A stretch of DNA of 64,000 nucleotides from Azospirillum tabaci. GTDB taxonomy: Bacteria > Pseudomonadota > Alphaproteobacteria > Azospirillales > Azospirillaceae. Every line of letters begins with the position of its first letter. Within the stretch, counting starts at the first letter, position 1. A program made the translations under genes and the position numbers. Shown here piece after piece: positions 35,472 to 43,863 of the stretch. The stretch covers positions 339,690 through 403,689 of the forward strand of contig NZ_JACCJY010000002.1 of the NCBI RefSeq assembly GCF_014596085.1, read 5' to 3'. The notes beneath the pieces were generated by a model that saw only the letters and a program-made list of their open reading frames with translations, made no database searches and was not told where the DNA came from.

Positions 35472-35645
35472 ATGACCCACCGTATCGCAACCCGCCTTCA
35501 GCCCCTTCCCGCTCCCCAGCCGGCCACCCGCAAGCGCCCCGAGCCCAGCCTCGCAGTCCTGCCCCTGGACGACCGCCGCTGCCCCCGCCGCGAGGTCGCG
35601 GTGCTCTGCGAGACGGACAGCGGCCATCGCTGGGACGGGGCTTGA
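35472..35645 (+). CDS. possible small protein, 57 aa
   Basis: An ORF of 57 codons with Pro/Arg-rich first half and a C-terminal part LPLDDRRCPRREVAVLCETD. It starts at an ATG 71 bases after the coiled-coil operon; the ribosome site is poor. Its stop overlaps the -35-like TTGACC ahead of the sugE riboswitch. It may be non-coding. Confidence 0.3.
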   Translation: MTHRIATRLQPLPAPQPATRKRPEPSLAVLPLDDRRCPRREVAVLCETDSGHRWDGA

Positions 35646-35684
35646 CCGGACCACCCGCATGCCCATATCCCGGTCGCCTCTCCC

Positions 35685-35796
35685 GTGAGGACGACCTCAC
35701 CACGGCACGCCCGACCATGGCACACCCAACCATGGGACACCCACGTCGGGAGTGGGGAGTTCGGCGGGGACGACCCTGCCTCCAATCCACCGGAGG
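35685..35796 (+). ncRNA. guanidine-II (mini-ykkC) riboswitch controlling sugE
   Basis: Two hairpins each carry the diagnostic ACGA loop. P1 is GTGAGG-ACGA-CCTCAC (35685-35700); P2 is GGCGGGG-ACGA-CCCTGCC (35763-35780, one G-T pair). The linker is 62 nt, longer than usual, and can itself fold (CCCGAC 35710-35715 with GTCGGG 35745-35750; CATGG with CCATG inside). CCTCC (35779-35783), overlapping the 3' side of P2, can pair with the Shine-Dalgarno GGAGG (35792-35796). So guanidine-stabilised P2 would free the ribosome site. TTGACC at 35642-35647 may be the promoter -35. The class is known from established work; the mechanism here is inferred from pairing. Confidence 0.85.
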
Positions 35797-35802
35797 TGTT
35801 CC

Positions 35803-36120
35803 GTGTCCTGGGTCATCCTGTTCTTTGCCGGCCTCTTCGAAATCGGCTGGGCCGTCGGCCTGAAGCAGACGGAGGGTTTCACCCGTCCCATTCCCACCGC
35901 CCTGACCGTTGCGTCGATGGTCATCAGCCTCGCCCTGCTGGGGATGGCGCTGAAATCGCTGCCGCTCGGCACCGCCTACGCCGTTTGGACCGGCATCGGG
36001 ACGGTCGGCACCGTCGTCCTGGGCATCTGGCTCTATGGGGAATCCGCCGACATCCTGCGGCTCGGCTGCATCGCGCTGATCGTGGCGGGCATCCTGGGGC
36101 TGAAGCTGATCACGCCCTGA
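35803..36120 (+). CDS. sugE: guanidinium exporter SugE/Gdx (SMR family), 105 aa
   Basis: Four membrane helices. The first carries Glu13 in LFEIGWAVGLKQTEGF, the guanidinium/proton-binding residue of Gdx; LPLGTAYAVWTGIGTVGT is the conserved helix 3 stretch. Length is standard for small multidrug resistance proteins. The guanidine-II riboswitch directly upstream supports a guanidinium/H+ antiporter rather than a QAC pump. Start GTG 35803 has GGAGG six bases upstream; an ATG at 35752 lies inside the riboswitch and is rejected. Confidence 0.92.
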   Translation: MSWVILFFAGLFEIGWAVGLKQTEGFTRPIPTALTVASMVISLALLGMALKSLPLGTAYAVWTGIGTVGTVVLGIWLYGESADILRLGCIALIVAGILGLKLITP

Positions 36121-36141
36121 TCCGCCGTTGGTGGCCCGCCG

Positions 36142-37173
36142 TCAGGCGCGCTCCCTTTGCAGGGCCGCCCGCGCGGCGTAGCCGATTCCCCCAACCACCG
36201 CGAGGCCGGCGAGGAACGCGAAGCCGCGCGCCGCGGTTCCCGTGGTGCTCAGCGACAGGCGCTCCTCCTGCCCGGTGAAGCGCCCGTGCGTGCGGTGCAC
36301 GCCGGGCACCGGCTCGAACAGGTTGTCGGGCCGACCGAGCGCTTCCGTTTCCTCCGTCTCCTGCCCTTCGAAGGCGGTGAAGGCCACCCGGTAATCGGCA
36401 TAGGCGGGAAGCGCCTGCGTTCCGAGGATCGCCTCGGCGGTGGTGAAGCCCAGCCAGTGCTCCCGCTTGGGGTCCGCCGCGGCCTGGACGATGGCGCGTC
36501 CGATGTCGTCCGGGTCGAAGATGGCGCCGACCGGCTTCGCCCGGCGCGGCATGTGGCTGCGCGCCCAGTCGAATTGCGGCGTGTTGACGGCGGGCAGATG
36601 GACCATGGTCACCCGCAGGCGGCTGCCGTCATGGATCAGTTCCGAGCGCAGGCTGTCGATGAAGCCGCGGATGGCGCTCTTGGCGCCGCAATAGGCGGCC
36701 TGGAGCGGGATGGAGCGGTAGGCCAGCGCCGACCCGACCTGAAGGATGAGGCCGCGGTCGCGCGGCAGCATGCGGCGCAGCGCCGCCATGGTGCCGTGGA
36801 CGGAGCCGAGATAGGTCACCTCGGTCACCCGCCGGATTTCCTCGGGCGTCAGGTCGCGGATGCGCCCGAACACCGTCACCATGGCGTTGTTGACCCAGAC
36901 GTCGATGGGACCCAGCGCCCGCTCGGCCTGCTCCGCGGCGGCTTCCACCGCGTCGGCGTCGGCCACGTCGGCGGGCAGCACCAACGCCGTCCCGCCGAGC
37001 CGCTCGATCTCCGCCGCCACATCCTGCAGCGCGTCACGGGAGCGGGCGATCAGCCCAACCGCAGCACCCCACTCCCGCGCGAAGGCGAGCGCCGTCGCCC
37101 GTCCGACCCCTGCGGACGCTCCGGTGACGACAACGACGGGCCGGTTCCGGCTGGCAACGGGGGAAGTGGGCAT
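36142..37173 (-). CDS. SDR family oxidoreductase with C-terminal membrane anchor, 343 aa
   Basis: Classical short-chain dehydrogenase. NAD(P)-binding VVTGASAGVGRATALAFA, the VNNAM variant of the NNAG motif, catalytic Ser in VGSALAYRSI, and YCGAKSAIRGF (YxxxK). After the Rossmann domain (about residues 1-250) a linker leads to a C-terminal hydrophobic segment (FAFLAGLAVVGGIGYAARAA). ATG 37173 opens the standard fold; the longer frame to 37443 is Pro/Arg/Ser-rich and not convincing. Substrate unknown. Confidence 0.82.
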   Translation of the reverse strand: MPTSPVASRNRPVVVVTGASAGVGRATALAFAREWGAAVGLIARSRDALQDVAAEIERLGGTALVLPADVADADAVEAAAEQAERALGPIDVWVNNAMVTVFGRIRDLTPEEIRRVTEVTYLGSVHGTMAALRRMLPRDRGLILQVGSALAYRSIPLQAAYCGAKSAIRGFIDSLRSELIHDGSRLRVTMVHLPAVNTPQFDWARSHMPRRAKPVGAIFDPDDIGRAIVQAAADPKREHWLGFTTAEAILGTQALPAYADYRVAFTAFEGQETEETEALGRPDNLFEPVPGVHRTHGRFTGQEERLSLSTTGTAARGFAFLAGLAVVGGIGYAARAALQRERA

Positions 37174-37255
37174 GGCGGCAGGGCTCCGTGGGCTGGGACG
37201 AGCATCGACGCTGTCCCAACCCGCCCGGAGCCCGCCGGTTCCGCCGCCGTTACGC

Positions 37256-37675
37256 CTACGGCGCCTCGACGATCTCGAAATCGTGGGTGATCGCGGCGGT
37301 GGCGCCCAGCATGATGGAAGCGGAGCAGTATTTCTCCGCCGAGAGGGCGATGGCGCGCTCGACCTTCGCCGGGTCCAGGCCGCGCCCGGTGACCACGAAG
37401 TGGACGTGGATCCTGGTGAAGACCTTGGGGTCGGTCTCGGCACGCTCGGCCTCGATCTCGGCCACGCAGTCGGTGATGGCCTGACGGCCCTTCTCCAGGA
37501 TCATCACCACGTCGAAGCCGGTGCAGCCGCCCATCCCAATCAGCAGCATCTCCATGGGACGGATGCCCAGGTTGCGCCCGCCCGCCTCCGGCGCGCCGTC
37601 CATGACCACGGCGTGGCCGCTGCCGGACTCGCCGACGAACATCCTGCCGTCAACCCACTTCACCCGCGCCTTCAT
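37256..37675 (-). CDS. OsmC family peroxiredoxin-like protein, 139 aa
   Basis: OsmC/Ohr fold with the two redox cysteines in MLLIGMGGCTGFDVVMIL and LSAEKYCSASIMLGAT, as in thiol-dependent hydroperoxide reductases; YhfA-like by length. ATG 37675 starts MKARVKWVDG; the upstream open stretch to 37807 is dropped as it lies in the intergenic spacer after DUF2948. It lies 13 bp from the DUF2948 gene on the same strand. Confidence 0.85.
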   Translation of the reverse strand: MKARVKWVDGRMFVGESGSGHAVVMDGAPEAGGRNLGIRPMEMLLIGMGGCTGFDVVMILEKGRQAITDCVAEIEAERAETDPKVFTRIHVHFVVTGRGLDPAKVERAIALSAEKYCSASIMLGATAAITHDFEIVEAP

Positions 37676-37688
37676 GGCGGTCTCCCGA

Positions 37689-38153
37689 TTATTGTTCGTC
37701 TTCCAATGGATGGCAGGGCTTGCAGCCGGTCGGCCAGGGTTCCCCCAGATCCTCGACGAAGCAGGTCCAGGACGGGCTTTCCAGCCGGATGCAGGCGCCG
37801 CCGGCAAAATTCAGGATCAGGGCACCCTCCGCCGCCTCGACGGAGAGCAGTTCCAGGATCTGCGCGCGGTCCCTCAGGTCGAGGCCGCGGAGCTTCACGG
37901 CCTTCACCCCTTCGATACGCACGCCGCAGTTGACGCGCTCGAAGGGCGTGAGGTCGTCGTCGTCGGCGGTGGGGCCGGGACGCCGCCTATCGGCCGTTTC
38001 CCACTTGAAGCGGTTGGCCACCAGCACGAAGCGCGCCTCTTCGGGCAGGAAGCACATGTCGCCGATCGGCAGGATGGCGTCCTGCAGACAGGCGGAGACG
38101 ACTTTCAGATCCTCGGCATCCTGGGCGCGCAGGCGGATCGGCGTGGCGGTCAT
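37689..38153 (-). CDS. DUF2948 family protein, 154 aa
   Basis: Small alphaproteobacterial family of unknown role. Landmarks: LRAQDAEDLKVVSACLQDAI and LPIGDMCFLPEEARFVLVAN, FERVNCGVRIEGVKAVKLRG, and the C-terminal AGGACIRLESPSWTCFVEDL. It lies 44 bp downstream of murA on the same strand, as I recall for other alphaproteobacteria, so a link with envelope growth is possible but unproven. The C-terminus carries an extra Cys-x-x-Cys (TGCKPCHPLE). Confidence 0.8.
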   Translation of the reverse strand: MTATPIRLRAQDAEDLKVVSACLQDAILPIGDMCFLPEEARFVLVANRFKWETADRRRPGPTADDDDLTPFERVNCGVRIEGVKAVKLRGLDLRDRAQILELLSVEAAEGALILNFAGGACIRLESPSWTCFVEDLGEPWPTGCKPCHPLEDEQ

Positions 38154-38197
38154 GAGCTTCCCTTCGCTGTGGACGGCTGAGCGGGCGCAGGACGCCG

Positions 38198-39502
38198 TCA
38201 GTCGTCCTCCGCCCGGATGCGTTCGATGTCCGCGCCGCAGGCCGCCAGCTTGTCCTCCAGCCGCTCGTAGCCGCGGTCGAGGTGGTAGACGCGGTTGACC
38301 GTCGTCTCCCCTTCCGCCGCAAGACCGGCCAGGACCAACGACACCGACGCGCGGAGATCCGTCGCCATAACGGGCGCGCCGGTCAAACGCTCCACACCCC
38401 GGACGAGGGCGGAGGAACCGTGCACCGTGATGCGGGCTCCCATGCGGGTCAGCTCGGGCGCGTGCATGAACCGATTCTCAAATATGGTCTCGGTGATCAT
38501 GCCGGCACCCCTGGCCGTGCACATCAGGGCCATCATCTGGGCCTGAAGGTCGGTGGGGAAGCCGGGATAGGGCTCGGTCATCACGTCCACGCCGACCAGC
38601 TCGCCGTTGGCGCGGGAGACGCGAATCCCCGTCTGGCCATTGGTCTCGATCTCGGTGAACTCCACGCCCGCCGGGACCAGGGCGGTCACCGCCGCCTTGA
38701 TCAGGTCCATGCGGGTGTTCAGGATGTCCAGCGTGCCGCCGGTCATCGCCGCCGCCATGGCGTAGGTGCCGGTCTCGATGCGGTCCGGCACCACCATGTG
38801 GCGGGCGCCGTTCAGCCGGTCCACGCCGACGATGGTCAGCCGGTCGGTGCCGATGCCGGTGATCTTGGCGCCCATCTTGACGAGGCATTCGGCGAGGTCG
38901 GTGACCTCCGGCTCGCGGGCGGCGTTGACCAGGACGGTGGTGCCGCGGGCCAGCGTGGCGGCCATCAGCAGGTTCTCGGTGGCGCCCACCGACACCTTGG
39001 GGAAGACATACTCGGCACCACGCAAACCGCCCTGCGGCGCCTTGGCGACGATGTAGCCGCCCTCGATGCGGATGTCCGCCCCCATGGCCTCCAGGCCTTT
39101 GATGTGCAGGTCCACCGGGCGCGCGCCGATGGCGCAGCCACCGGGCAGCGACACCTTGGCCTCGCCGCAGCGGGCGAGCAGCGGGCCGAGCACCAGGACG
39201 CTCGCCCGCATCTTGCGGACGAGGTCGTAGGGGGCCGTGGTGTTGGTGATGTCGCGGGCGGTGAACTCCACCACGCGGCCGGCGCAATCCCCGCCCGCCC
39301 CGGCCATGTGGATCGCGACGCCGTGCTGGAGCAGCAGGTTGCACAGCGTGTTGATGTCCGCGAGGATCGGCAGGTTGGTGAGCGTCAGCGTCCCGTCGGT
39401 GAGGAGCGCCGCGGTCATCAGGGGCAGCGCCGCGTTCTTGGCGCCCCCGACCGTGATCGACCCGTGAAGGGGCTTGCCGCCGCGGATGCGGATCTTGTCC
39501 AT
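38198..39502 (-). CDS. murA: UDP-N-acetylglucosamine 1-carboxyvinyltransferase, 434 aa
   Basis: First committed step of peptidoglycan synthesis: PEP transfer to UDP-GlcNAc. Lys22 in [10 protein letters not shown] and the active-site Cys in [17 protein letters not shown] (Cys123; the fosfomycin target) are present, plus [16 protein letters not shown] and the C-terminal [14 protein letters not shown]. Complete and of standard length, cytoplasmic. First gene of the minus-strand group murA-DUF2948-OsmC. The region upstream (39503-39733) holds only a leader; no gene. Confidence 0.95.
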   Translation of the reverse strand: MDKIRIRGGKPLHGSITVGGAKNAALPLMTAALLTDGTLTLTNLPILADINTLCNLLLQHGVAIHMAGAGGDCAGRVVEFTARDITNTTAPYDLVRKMRASVLVLGPLLARCGEAKVSLPGGCAIGARPVDLHIKGLEAMGADIRIEGGYIVAKAPQGGLRGAEYVFPKVSVGATENLLMAATLARGTTVLVNAAREPEVTDLAECLVKMGAKITGIGTDRLTIVGVDRLNGARHMVVPDRIETGTYAMAAAMTGGTLDILNTRMDLIKAAVTALVPAGVEFTEIETNGQTGIRVSRANGELVGVDVMTEPYPGFPTDLQAQMMALMCTARGAGMITETIFENRFMHAPELTRMGARITVHGSSALVRGVERLTGAPVMATDLRASVSLVLAGLAAEGETTVNRVYHLDRGYERLEDKLAACGADIERIRAEDD

Positions 39503-39733
39503 GAAGCTGTCTTGTCCGGTCAGATGCTGTCGAAAAGGCCGAAGCCCGGCGGATTAGGCCATCTTGCGGGTCCGAGGGTCCGGCGACAGGCCCATCGTCG
39601 GCGGACGTCTCGGGTCATACGGGGATTGAATCTGTCAGGCGTTGTAGCGGAGCATGCGGGCGCGCTCAAGGGATGGAATTGAGGCTTTTTTCATGGAAGC
39701 CCTTCTCCCGTTGCACAGGAAAGGACCGATTGC

Positions 39734-40213
39734 GTGACACAGGACAGCGCCCAGGGCAGCGCACAGGACAGCATGGCGGCCGGCCTGACCCTCTCCCTCT
39801 CCGGGCGGCTCGACCCGGACGAGGTGAAGCAGATCCACGGGGAGCTGCGCGCCTTCAACGAGCGCTTCACCGCCCCCTACGACCTGCGGGACATCCTGGC
39901 GACCGTCCGCGATGCGGACGGGGCGCTGATGGCCGGGCTGACCGGCTACACCAACTGGGAGTGGCTGTATGTGGACTATCTGTGGGTCCATGACAGCCGA
40001 CGCGGCAGCGGGCTCGGCGCCCGCCTGCTCGCCGCCGCGGAGGAGGAGGCGGTGAAACGCGGCTGCCGCTGGTCGCGCCTCTACACCTACGATTTCCAGG
40101 CGCCGGGCTTCTACCGCAAGCAGGGCTACGAGGTGTGGGCGGAGATGGAGGGCTATCCGCCGGGGCACACGCAGGTCTGGCTCAGGAAGGCTCTGCGGCG
40201 GGACGGGGAATAG
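39734..40213 (+). CDS. GNAT family N-acetyltransferase, 159 aa
   Basis: Acetyl-CoA binding loop in HDSRRGSGLGARLLAAAEEE (motif A), then YTYDFQAPGFYRKQGYEVWAEM as motif B. Substrate unknown. A GTG start (39734) is used, since it gives the only N-terminus with a nearby purine stretch; ATG 39773 would still leave a functional-looking protein. The 3' end overlaps the convergent EamA gene by 32 bp. Confidence 0.8.
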   Translation: MTQDSAQGSAQDSMAAGLTLSLSGRLDPDEVKQIHGELRAFNERFTAPYDLRDILATVRDADGALMAGLTGYTNWEWLYVDYLWVHDSRRGSGLGARLLAAAEEEAVKRGCRWSRLYTYDFQAPGFYRKQGYEVWAEMEGYPPGHTQVWLRKALRRDGE

Positions 40214-41111
40214 CCTGCACGGCGGACTCGTTGCGCTTCAGGAAGACGATCACCGCGCAGACCACCGCCATTCCGGCGAGTTGGGGCGGCTCGAAGCGCT
40301 CTCCCAGCAGCAGGAAGGCCGTCACCCCGGCGAAAACGGGATCGAGCATGCCGATCACCGTCGCCGGGAACGGCTCGATGGTCTTCAGACCCTCCAGATA
40401 GAGCCAGTAGGGCGCCACCGTGCCGAACACCCCGATGAACAGGACGAAACCGACCGTCTCCCAGGTCACCTCGACCGCCGCGTAATCAATAGCTGGAGTG
40501 GCGAGCAGCCAGAACAGCGCCGACAGGAAGAAGGGCCAGAAGGTCATCGACCAGCTGTTCAGCCCCCTGCGATGCCCGTGGGCGCAGCGGACGTTGTAGG
40601 CGGCGAAGCACACGGCGCTGAGCATGCCCACCGCCGCCCCCAGCGCGTTCCCCGACCACAGGGCCGGATCATAGGCGCCGACCAGCAGGAAGCAGCCGGC
40701 GGCGTTGCCCGCCAGAATGAGCGCGACCGCCCGGTTCATCCGATGGGTGCCCAGCACCAGCCCGGCGGCCACGATCAGCATGGGCGCGGTGTATTCCAGC
40801 ATCAGGGCCAGCGCCACGTTGGTCAGGGCGATGGCGTAGAAGAAGGTCAGGTTGACCAGCGTCAGCCAGACGGCCAGTTCCGCCAGGAACGGCAGATCCG
40901 CCCGCCGCACCCGGATCGGCCGGCCGAGGGTCAGCATGATCAGAGCCAGCACGGCGGCGGACACCATGGCGCGCACCGCGATCATGACCAGCGGCGGCAT
41001 GGAGGCGACGAACATCATCTTCGCCGCCGTCCCGGCCACGCCGAACAGCAGCGCGGAGGCGACGATGCAGCCATAGCCCCACAGGCGCGTCCGCGCCAAC
41101 TCAACCGCCAT
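40182..41111 (-). CDS. EamA/DMT superfamily transporter, 309 aa
   Basis: Ten membrane helices in two five-helix EamA repeats (about residues 8-140 and 155-295). WGYGCIVASALLFGVAGTAA starts the first and LGAAVGMLSAVCFAAYNVRC the second; PYWLYLEGLKTIEPFPATVI and LDPVFAGVTAFLLLGERF are typical. Exports or imports small metabolites such as amino acids; substrate unknown. ATG 41111 is the first Met ahead of helix 1. Convergent overlap of 32 bp with the GNAT gene. Confidence 0.85.
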   Translation of the reverse strand: MAVELARTRLWGYGCIVASALLFGVAGTAAKMMFVASMPPLVMIAVRAMVSAAVLALIMLTLGRPIRVRRADLPFLAELAVWLTLVNLTFFYAIALTNVALALMLEYTAPMLIVAAGLVLGTHRMNRAVALILAGNAAGCFLLVGAYDPALWSGNALGAAVGMLSAVCFAAYNVRCAHGHRRGLNSWSMTFWPFFLSALFWLLATPAIDYAAVEVTWETVGFVLFIGVFGTVAPYWLYLEGLKTIEPFPATVIGMLDPVFAGVTAFLLLGERFEPPQLAGMAVVCAVIVFLKRNESAVQAIPRPAAEPS

Positions 41112-41204
41112 GGCCCTGCCCTGCCCCGTTCCAGATCGGCGGCAACGATACCGTGTGACCAACGCCGAACCGATGCGGCAAATGCGTCACCGGCCTTGTG
41201 ACGG

Positions 41205-41354
41205 TCAGCCCGGCTGGCCGTCCTTCTCCCGCCCGCGCGCCTGCTCCTTGCGCTTGCGCAGGTTCTCGCGCAGGCGGGCGGCGAGCCGGTCCTGCTTGTC
41301 GTCCTTCTTCGGCTGGATGGCGGCGGGACTCTTGGTCTGATCTTCCGTGGTCAT
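41205..41354 (-). CDS. small basic charged protein, 49 aa
   Basis: Its ATG overlaps the stop of the asparagine-synthetase-like gene (ATGA). The sequence is almost entirely charged: KKDDKQDRLAARLRENLRKR then KEQARGREKDGQPG, probably a helix or intrinsically disordered. Small ORFs of this style are common in Rhodospirillales and are usually called hypothetical. Translational coupling supports that it is real. Confidence 0.55.
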   Translation of the reverse strand: MTTEDQTKSPAAIQPKKDDKQDRLAARLRENLRKRKEQARGREKDGQPG

Positions 41355-43318
41355 GCGGCGCTCGCGGCAAGCGGGGCCGGGGCGGCGGCGCTGCCCCAGC
41401 GGCGGTTCCAGTCCTGGAACATCAGCACGTTCCAGAGCCGGTGCTGGTTGTTGCGGGTCCCGGCCAGATGCTCCGCCCAACAGGCGCGGATCGGCGCGGG
41501 GTCGAAGAAGCCTTCCCGGCGCAGCCGCCCCTCGTCCAGCAAATCCTCCGCCCAGTCGCGCAGCGGGCCGCGCAGCCAGCCGTCCAGCGGGATGGCGAAG
41601 CCGGCCTTGGGCCGCTCCACCAGGGCCGGCGGGACATGGCGGTAGAGCACTTGGCGCAGCAGCCACTTGCCCTTGCCGTCGCGCAGCTTCTGCGCTTGCG
41701 GCACGCGCCAGGCGAACTCCACCACCCGATGGTCGAGCAGCGGCACGCGCGCCTCCAGCGACACGCCCATGCTGGCGCGGTCCACCTTCGCCAGGATGTC
41801 GTCCGGCAGGTAGGTGACGCTGTCGAGATGCTGCATGCGCTCGACGAAATTGGGGATGCCCGCCGCCAGCCCGTCGTCCCAGGCCGGTTCGTGCGGCTCC
41901 CGCCCGCCACGGACCAGCGCGTCGGGGGCCTGCCATTGGCTGACCAGACGGCGGTAGATGGCGTCCGGCCCGGCGGCGTCCAGCACGCCGGCGAGCTTGT
42001 GCAGCTTGTCGCCGGTCTGGCGCGGGCGGCGCCCCTCGGGGATCAGCCCGGCCAGCGCGTCCCAGCCGGCGGGACGGACGGCGCGGATCAGCCCGGCCGC
42101 GCCGCGCCGCAGCCCGGCGGGCAAAGGCGCCATGCGCCGCCACAAAGCCGGCGCCGTGAGGTAGCGGTTGTAGCCGGCGAACAGCTCGTCCCCGCCGTCG
42201 CCGGACAGGGCCACGGTCACGGAACGCCGGGTCATCTCCGACACCAGCAGCGTCGGAATCTGCGAGCTGTCGGCGAAGGGCTCGTCGTACCAGTCGGCCA
42301 GCTTGGGGATGACCTCCAGCGCGTGGCGGGCCTCCACCCGAAGCTCGGTGTGCTCGGTGCCGAGATGGGCGGCGACGGCGCGGGCGTGCACCGCCTCGTC
42401 GTAGCCATCCTCGCCGAAACCGATGGTGAAGGTGCGCACGGGCCGCGCGCTCTGCGCCTGCATCAGCGCGACGACGGTGGAGCTGTCGATCCCGCCGGAC
42501 AGGAAGGCGCCCAGCGGCACGTCGGCCATCATCTGCCGACCGACCGCGTCCTTGAGCAGCGATTCCAGCGCGTCCGTCGCGTCGTCGTCGGACAGCGACA
42601 GCCGGTCGGCGATGCCGGCCCGCGCCGCAGCGCCGGCGTCCCAATAGACGGTGCGCTCGGGTTCGCGCCCCGGACGGACGGTCAGGATGCTGCCCGGCTC
42701 CAGCTTGCGGACGCCCTGGTAAATGCTGTGCGGCGCCGGGACGTAGCTGAAGCGCAGATAGGCGGACAGCGCGTCGCGGTCGACCTCCGCCGCGAAGGCG
42801 GGATGGGCGCGCAACGCCTTGGGTTGGGAGCCGAACAGCAGCGCTTCGCCCATCCGCGCCCAGTAGAGCGGCTTCACCCCCAGATGGTCGCGCACCAGAA
42901 AGAGCGTGCGCTCGCGGCGGTCCCACAGGGCGAAGGCGAAGATGCCGACCAGCCGCCGCACGGTGCGCTCGACGCCCCAGGCGGCGCAGCCCTCCAGCAG
43001 CACCTCCGTGTCCGAATGGCCGCGGAATTGGTGGCCGGCGGCTTCGAGTTCCGCCCGCAGGTCCTGGAAATTGTAGATTTCGCCGTTGTAGGCGATCACC
43101 CAGCGCCCGTCCGCCGATTCCATCGGCTGGCGGCCCAGCGGCGACAGTTCCACGATGGCGAGCCGCCGGTGGCCGAGCGCGATCCCGGCCTCCCCATCGG
43201 CCCACACGCCGTCCCCGTCGGGACCGCGGTGCGCGATGGTGTCGGCCATGCGCCGTGCTGTGGCCTCAAGCCCGGACTCGAAGCCCGGGCCGGCCAGGAA
43301 GCCGCAGATGCCGCACAC
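41351..43318 (-). CDS. asnB: asparagine synthase (glutamine-hydrolysing)-like amidotransferase, 655 aa
   Basis: N-terminal class II glutaminase: start GTG places catalytic Cys2 directly after Met (M-CGICGFLAGPG), with NGEIYNFQDLRAELEAAGH. The C-terminal ATP pyrophosphatase domain has the PP loop FLSGGIDSSTVVALMQ and SGDGGDELFAGYNRY. AsnB homologues next to sugar-nucleotide genes often amidate uronic acids in capsular or exopolysaccharides, which fits the cluster that follows on the plus strand. The frame stays open to 43768, but the GTG at 43318 is required to expose Cys2. Confidence 0.88.
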   Translation of the reverse strand: MCGICGFLAGPGFESGLEATARRMADTIAHRGPDGDGVWADGEAGIALGHRRLAIVELSPLGRQPMESADGRWVIAYNGEIYNFQDLRAELEAAGHQFRGHSDTEVLLEGCAAWGVERTVRRLVGIFAFALWDRRERTLFLVRDHLGVKPLYWARMGEALLFGSQPKALRAHPAFAAEVDRDALSAYLRFSYVPAPHSIYQGVRKLEPGSILTVRPGREPERTVYWDAGAAARAGIADRLSLSDDDATDALESLLKDAVGRQMMADVPLGAFLSGGIDSSTVVALMQAQSARPVRTFTIGFGEDGYDEAVHARAVAAHLGTEHTELRVEARHALEVIPKLADWYDEPFADSSQIPTLLVSEMTRRSVTVALSGDGGDELFAGYNRYLTAPALWRRMAPLPAGLRRGAAGLIRAVRPAGWDALAGLIPEGRRPRQTGDKLHKLAGVLDAAGPDAIYRRLVSQWQAPDALVRGGREPHEPAWDDGLAAGIPNFVERMQHLDSVTYLPDDILAKVDRASMGVSLEARVPLLDHRVVEFAWRVPQAQKLRDGKGKWLLRQVLYRHVPPALVERPKAGFAIPLDGWLRGPLRDWAEDLLDEGRLRREGFFDPAPIRACWAEHLAGTRNNQHRLWNVLMFQDWNRRWGSAAAPAPLAASAA

Positions 43319-43335
43319 GGCGCGTGCCCTCGCCC

Positions 43336-43674
43336 TTAGTGGTCGGACCGATGCAGGATGCTGTCGCGCAGACCGGTCTCGTAGGCCATGCCCTCGGCGG
43401 TCACGACCCCGTAACCGGCATCGCGGCGCAGCATGCCCTTGCGCTCGAGGATGGTCCAGACGGCCTCGTTGGTCAGGCCGGTGGCGTCGCGGGAGGCGAC
43501 GACCGCGCTGCCCAGATGAAAGTGGTTGCCATGGGCGTGCGGCAGGTTGGTGACCTGGAAGGCCCCCTCCTCGCCCTCGACCGGCTTCTGCTCCAGACGG
43601 GCGAGTTCCTGAAGGAGGGTCAGCGTCTTGAGCTGCAGCGGGTTGAGGTTCGCGGGATTCTTCTTCGGCGGCAT
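43336..43674 (-). CDS. hypothetical protein, 112 aa
   Basis: Not recognised. Starts MPPKKNPANLNPLQLKTLTL; a short helix-rich domain with LEQKPVEGEEGAFQVTNLPH and His/Gly HAHGNHFHLG, which could bind a metal, and a second half NEAVWTILERKGMLRRDAGY of winged-helix feel. It lies 17 bp upstream of asnB on the same strand, likely in one unit. The frame stays open to 43788; ATG 43674 is preferred. Confidence 0.6.
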   Translation of the reverse strand: MPPKKNPANLNPLQLKTLTLLQELARLEQKPVEGEEGAFQVTNLPHAHGNHFHLGSAVVASRDATGLTNEAVWTILERKGMLRRDAGYGVVTAEGMAYETGLRDSILHRSDH

Positions 43675-43863
43675 GGATGTCCGGCTCGGCAACGTGATTA
43701 AGGTTGCGGCAGTAGATCGGGTGCGCCCGGCGGCTGTCAAGCGGTGGAGGATTTTTGCGGACTGGCATCCGGTCACCGGGTCGGGCATAAGACGAGCTGT
43801 TGACGCGCGCGTGACGGCCCGAGCAGGGGGCTGGCCGGCGCGCGCCTGTCAGGGGTGGTGGAT

